This document shows positions 60,576-64,000 of a stretch of 64,000 nucleotides of DNA, piece by piece. The position numbers and the translations under genes were made by a program. Origin of the DNA: Microbacterium sp. AZCO (GTDB lineage: Bacteria > Actinomycetota > Actinomycetes > Actinomycetales > Microbacteriaceae); assembly GCF_039614715.1 (NCBI RefSeq), contig NZ_CP154857.1, positions 2,914,001 through 2,978,000 of the forward strand, written 5' to 3'. Below the pieces are notes generated by a model, which had not been told where the DNA came from, did not search any database, and worked only from the letters and a program-made list of their open reading frames with translations. Each line of letters begins with the position of its first letter. Position 1 is the first letter of the stretch.

Positions 60576-61553
60576 CTTGACGGCGCCCCCGAGACCCGCC
60601 GACCGCAGGAAGACGGACTGGAAGACCAGGAACATCGCGATCGGGATGAGCGTCGCGATCGCGAGGGCGGCGAGGAAGACGTCGAGCTCGGTCTGGCTCT
60701 GCACGGCGGGAAGGCGCACCGAGAGCGGCTGTACGGCGGGGTCGGGCAGCACGAGCATGGGCCAGAGGTAGTCCTTCCACGCGGCGATGATCGCGAAGAC
60801 CGAGACGACGCCGAGGATAGGCTTCGACATCGGCAGCACGACCGACCAGAAGAGCCGGAAGGGGCCGGCGCCGTCGGTCTTCGCTGCCTCGAACACCTCG
60901 CGCGGCAGATTGTCGAAGAACCGCTTCACCAGCAGGATGTTGAACGCGTTCGCCGACATCGGCAGCCACACGGCGAGGTAGTTGTTGAGCAGCGAGCCGC
61001 CGATGAGCGGCGGGTGCACGATCGTCAGGTAGAGCGGCACGAGCAGCACGATCCCCGGGATGAACAGCGTCGCGAGCACGAGCGCGTTGAGAATCGGCGC
61101 GTACTTCGGCCGCAGCACGGAGAGGGCATAGCCCGCGGTCGTCGCGATGAACAGCTGCGACCCCCACGCGCCCGCGGCGATCACGACGGTGTTGAAGAAG
61201 TACTGGTCGATGTGGATGTCGTTCCACGCCGTGGACAGATTCGCCCAGTCGATGCCGTTGGGCCACAGGGCGAAGGGCTGCGTCAGGGTGTCCTGCGTCG
61301 GCGTGACGGCGGATTTCGCGAGCCACAGGATCGGCCCGAGGCCCGCGATCACGAGCGTCACGAAGAGGAAGACATGCGTCAGGCCCATGCCGAGGCGCGT
61401 GCCGGGACGACGGCGCTCGGAGTCGGAGATGACGGTGCGCACGGTGTCGTCGTCGACGCTCGACCGACGTCGGCGCCGTCGCGAGACGAGTCCGCGACCC
61501 TTCGACAGGCTCAGGGACCGAGGAGCGTCCGCACCCTTGATGATCGAGCTCAT
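60570..61553 (-). CDS. Carbohydrate ABC transporter permease (MalG/CUT1 type)
   Basis: A 327-residue protein; ATG 61553 overlaps the upstream permease stop by 4 bp. A basic cytoplasmic N-tail that contains an in-frame REP copy (LSLSKGRG) is followed by six helices. The EAA loop EAAKTDGAGPFRLFWSVVLPMSKP is typical. It forms the inner-membrane channel for a sugar together with the permease encoded next to it. The ATPase gene is not in the window, which is normal because CUT1 systems often share one ATPase. Confidence 0.9.
   Translation of the reverse strand: MSSIIKGADAPRSLSLSKGRGLVSRRRRRRSSVDDDTVRTVISDSERRRPGTRLGMGLTHVFLFVTLVIAGLGPILWLAKSAVTPTQDTLTQPFALWPNGIDWANLSTAWNDIHIDQYFFNTVVIAAGAWGSQLFIATTAGYALSVLRPKYAPILNALVLATLFIPGIVLLVPLYLTIVHPPLIGGSLLNNYLAVWLPMSANAFNILLVKRFFDNLPREVFEAAKTDGAGPFRLFWSVVLPMSKPILGVVSVFAIIAAWKDYLWPMLVLPDPAVQPLSVRLPAVQSQTELDVFLAALAIATLIPIAMFLVFQSVFLRSAGLGGAVKG
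61498..61520. repeat. REP-like element copy inside the permease gene
   Basis: CCCTTCGACAGGCTCAGGGAC (one base longer variant in 61498-61520) is a diverged copy of the 23-bp repeat at 62598-62666. It lies within the first codons of the permease and is translated in frame as SLSLSKGR. Confidence 0.65.
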
Positions 61554-62521
61554 TGCGTGCTCCAGCGGTCGGTCAGCCTGAAGTACACCCAGGACAGGAC
61601 GGCGAGCACGATCGCGAGCAGCACCGAGACGGCCGTCGCTTCGCCGAGGTCGCCGCCGAGGCTGTTCCGGAAGGCCTTGTCGTAGATGTAGAGGAGGATC
61701 GTCTTCGTCGCGCCCGCCGGACCGCCGCCCGTGAAGAGGTACGGCTCGAGGAACACCTGCGCGGTCGCGATGACCTGCAGGATCAGCATGATGAAGAGGA
61801 TGCCACGCAGCTGCGGGATCGTGACGTGCCAGACCTTGCGCCAGATGCCCGCACCGTCGACCTCGGCCGCGTCGTACAGCTCGGGCGGCACCGACAGGAG
61901 CGCCGCAAGGTAGATGATGATCGACCCACCGGCCGCGGCCCACGTCGCCTCGAGCACGAGCGACGGCATCGCCTGCACGGCGGACTGGATCCACGGCTGG
62001 GGCGGGATGCCGAACCAGCCGAGCACCGTGTTGAAGACGCCGTTCGGATCGGCGCTGTAGAAGAAGCGCCACAGCAGCACCGCGACGACGGGCGGGATCA
62101 CGACGGGAAGGTACCCGAGGGCCGAGTAGAGGCCCTTCGCGCGGCGGACCTCACTCATGAGCACGGCCACGAACAGCGGGAGCGGGAAGCCGAACAGCAG
62201 AGCGAGGACCGCGAAGTAGATCGTGTTGACGACGGCGCGGCCGAGCTCGGGATCGGTCAGCACCGCGACGTAATTGTCGAGCCCGACGAACGTCGACACG
62301 ATGAGGTTGGTCTTCTCGAAGCTCATGACGACCGACTGCACGATCGGCCGCCACGAGAAGAAGAAGAACACGAACACCATCGGCGCGACGAAGAGCAGGT
62401 TCCACAGGCCGCCGCCGCGATACCAGGTCACGGGTGTGCGCCGGCGTCGTCGCCGCGCGGGTGGAGCGTCGGCGGGCGGGATGGATGCCGCGGCCGGCCG
62501 CTCCTTCGTCGTCATGGTCAT
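61550..62521 (-). CDS. Carbohydrate ABC transporter permease (MalF/CUT1 type)
   Basis: A 323-residue protein from ATG 62521, with GGAGACGAA upstream. A basic leader ([14 protein letters not shown]) is followed by six helices. FVAPMVFVFFFFSWRPIVQSVVMSFEK is a normal CUT1 start. The EAA loop is DAAEVDGAGIWRKVWHVTIPQLRG. It pairs with the MalG-type permease and the lipoprotein encoded upstream. The sugar is unknown. Confidence 0.92.
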   Translation of the reverse strand: MTMTTKERPAAASIPPADAPPARRRRRRTPVTWYRGGGLWNLLFVAPMVFVFFFFSWRPIVQSVVMSFEKTNLIVSTFVGLDNYVAVLTDPELGRAVVNTIYFAVLALLFGFPLPLFVAVLMSEVRRAKGLYSALGYLPVVIPPVVAVLLWRFFYSADPNGVFNTVLGWFGIPPQPWIQSAVQAMPSLVLEATWAAAGGSIIIYLAALLSVPPELYDAAEVDGAGIWRKVWHVTIPQLRGILFIMLILQVIATAQVFLEPYLFTGGGPAGATKTILLYIYDKAFRNSLGGDLGEATAVSVLLAIVLAVLSWVYFRLTDRWSTQ

Positions 62522-62566
62522 TTCGTCTCCGGTTGTCTTCTCCGGCTGATCTCCGGCCGTCTTCCC

Positions 62567-62666
62567 GTCCCCGAGCCTGTCGAGGCGTCGTGGGCGACCC
62601 CTCGACAGGCTCGGGGACCACCCCTCGGCAGGCTCGGGGACCACCCCTCGACAGGCTCGGGGACCG
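62567..62666. repeat. REP-like repeat: one inverted and three direct 23-bp units
   Basis: CCCCTCGACAGGCTCGGGGAC-type units repeat three times at 62598, 62621 and 62644, each 23 bp. An inverted copy at 62567-62585 pairs perfectly over 19 bp with 62600-62618 (loop 14 bases). The tract fills the gap between the SBP stop and the MalF start. It can fold into a stable hairpin in the operon mRNA, which may limit or protect the SBP transcript. A diverged copy lies at 61498-61520. Confidence 0.85.
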
Positions 62667-62670
62667 CCGG

Positions 62671-64000
62671 CTACTCGTCGAGCTTCGCCTGCGCGTCGGA
62701 CTGCGCCTGCTTCAGCAGCGCGTCGATGTCGGCGTTCTGGTCGGTGAGGACCGACTGCACCACCGAGTCCAGCAGCGCGTAGATCTCCTGCGTCTTCTTC
62801 TTGGGCTCGCCGACCGGCGTCTGGTCCCAGATGGCGTCGGTGAAGGGCGTCATCTGGTCGCGCGGCACGTTGATGTACGGCTCGATCCACTCGAGGGACT
62901 TCTCGTACAGGTCGCGGCTCAGCACCGGCAGCACGGGGGTGCCGACGGCCTGGTCGGACTCGTTGAGCGTCTTCGCGTCCTGGACCGCGGCATCCTCGTT
63001 CAGCAGCTTCTGCATGTAGTACCAGTCGATCCACTTCACCGCGGCGGCCTTCGTGGTGTCGTCGACGGTCGGGCTGATGACGGCGATGTCGCCGCCGCCG
63101 AGAGTGCCCGGGTCGTCGCCCTCGGTCGGCACGACGGCGAGGCCGTAGATCGACGGGTCCATGCCGAAGTCGCGGACGAGCGCCGTATAGACGTCGGACC
63201 CCGACGTGTACATGCCGATGTTGCCGGCGGCGAACTCCTGGTTGATGGTGCCCCAGTCGAGGTCGACCTTCGAGCCGAAGGAGTCGTCCTCCCACTTGAG
63301 GTCGTGCAGGAACTGCAGCGCCGACTTCGTCGCGTCGTTGTCGATCGTCGACTCGGCGGATCCGTCGGCGTTGTCGGTCTGCGTGCGTCCGCCGCGTGCG
63401 ACCGTCTGCGCCGTCAGCTGCCAGCCGCCGGTGTTGTTGATGGCCATCTCTGCGTAGCCCGCCTTGCCCGTGGCATCCGAGATCTTCTTGGCGTACTCGC
63501 GCACCTCGTCCCACGTGGTCGGGGGCTGATCGGGGTCGAGGCCGGCCTGCTCGAACAGGTCGCGGTTGTAGTGCAGGCCCATCGCGTACGCCTGGCGCGG
63601 GAAGCCGAAGATGTGGCCCTTCTCGTCCTTGACGCCGTCGAGGATGATCGGGTTGAAGCTGTCCTCGTAGCCGAGCGCCTTCACCTCGTCGGTCACGTCC
63701 ATGAGCTGACCGTTCTCCATGAGCGTCTTGGAGTCGGTGAACGGCACCGTGAAGACGTCCGGGAGGCTGCCGCCGGCGAGCTGGACGGCGAAGGTCGGGC
63801 CCTCCCACTCGTACTCCACGCCGATGATGTCGATGTCGGGGTTGGCCTTCTCGAACTGCTTCTCCTGCGCGGCGAACGCCTCGTAGGCCGCCGCGTCGGC
63901 ACCGGGCGGGAACGTCGCGACGCGCAGCTCCGTCTTTCCGCTGCTGCTGTCGCCGCCGGCGGCGGAGCACCCGGCGAGAGCGCCGATGGTCGCGAGGGCC
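62671..64000 (-). CDS. Carbohydrate ABC transporter substrate-binding lipoprotein, 5'-truncated by the window edge
   Basis: The reading frame runs off the window end, so the start codon is missing. The visible N-part is ALATIGALAGCSAAGGDSSSG with the lipobox LAGC, so only the first signal-peptide residues are lost. The mature protein fits solute-binding family 1: AQEKQFEKANPDIDIIGVEYEWEG, then GLHYNRDLFEQAGLDPDQPPTTWDEVREYAKKI. It binds a sugar outside the membrane and delivers it to the two permeases. The operon order SBP-MalF-MalG is typical for CUT1 importers. Confidence 0.92.
   Translation of the reverse strand, partial: ALATIGALAGCSAAGGDSSSGKTELRVATFPPGADAAAYEAFAAQEKQFEKANPDIDIIGVEYEWEGPTFAVQLAGGSLPDVFTVPFTDSKTLMENGQLMDVTDEVKALGYEDSFNPIILDGVKDEKGHIFGFPRQAYAMGLHYNRDLFEQAGLDPDQPPTTWDEVREYAKKISDATGKAGYAEMAINNTGGWQLTAQTVARGGRTQTDNADGSAESTIDNDATKSALQFLHDLKWEDDSFGSKVDLDWGTINQEFAAGNIGMYTSGSDVYTALVRDFGMDPSIYGLAVVPTEGDDPGTLGGGDIAVISPTVDDTTKAAAVKWIDWYYMQKLLNEDAAVQDAKTLNESDQAVGTPVLPVLSRDLYEKSLEWIEPYINVPRDQMTPFTDAIWDQTPVGEPKKKTQEIYALLDSVVQSVLTDQNADIDALLKQAQSDAQAKLDE

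Overview
The window is high-GC DNA with actinobacterial gene style: GTG starts, frequent 4-bp ATGA or GTGA overlaps, and many starts that sit directly behind a -10 box. The gene set (LtrA-like protein, LCP family proteins, ECF sigma factor with a fasciclin protein, OleBC fusion, rhamnosidase and beta-glucosidase loci) fits a soil- or plant-associated member of the Microbacteriaceae, most likely Microbacterium. That placement is inference from gene content. No rRNA, CRISPR array, prophage or replication origin was seen. The only clear mobile element is one IS110-family copy.

Layout. 1-918: truncated NCS1 nucleobase permease divergent from a TetR regulator, with two palindromic operators between them. 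974-7911: glycoside locus 1, with a secreted GH3 glucosidase, a GH78-type rhamnosidase and a LacI regulator. An IS110 element with a probable bridge-RNA region lies between the rhamnosidase promoter and lacI. 7967-14995: LtrA-like membrane protein, SDR enzyme, an autoregulated glycosyltransferase-TetR pair, a Lon-N-domain protein, a small acidic protein, and a flavoprotein with an SRPBCC protein. 15235-19914: oleA, oleBC fusion and oleD for long-chain olefins, followed by an ABC1/UbiB-type kinase. 22142-28436: secreted cyanophycinase facing an operon of lipoprotein SBP, permease, ATPase, M20 peptidase and RpiR regulator. A shared motif lies upstream of both units. 28644-33880: sulfate-ester module (SulP transporter, arylsulfatase, formylglycine-generating enzyme). 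34157-38924: two large MalT-like LuxR regulators.

38973-46191: glycoside locus 2 (GH3, GH78, MFS symporter, divergent LacI with two operators 42 bp apart). 46283-52250: tRNA-Ser(GCT), a repeat-containing membrane protein, two tandem LCP proteins, anti-sigma factor, ECF sigma factor and a divergent fasciclin protein; the sigma and fasciclin genes share a two-part promoter motif. 52303-58744: a tandem repeat, an LLM oxidoreductase, a RecQ-like helicase with a phosphoribosyltransferase-like tail, a PPOX protein, two small proteins, tRNA-Ser(TGA), a HAD hydrolase and serS. 58867-64000: a diacylglycerol-kinase-like protein with a long acidic N-terminus, then a CUT1 sugar ABC transporter (permease, permease, truncated SBP) interleaved with two families of REP-like repeats.

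The genes suggest a scavenger of complex organic matter. Rhamnosides and glucosides are taken apart by the two GH3/GH78 loci, sulfate esters by the sulfatase module, and probably cyanophycin by the cyanophycinase-ABC-M20 locus. The strongest points for a second look are the cyanophycin locus with its shared promoter motif, the ECF/anti-sigma/fasciclin circuit with matched promoters, the IS110 bridge-RNA region, the ole cluster, and the helicase-PRTase fusion.
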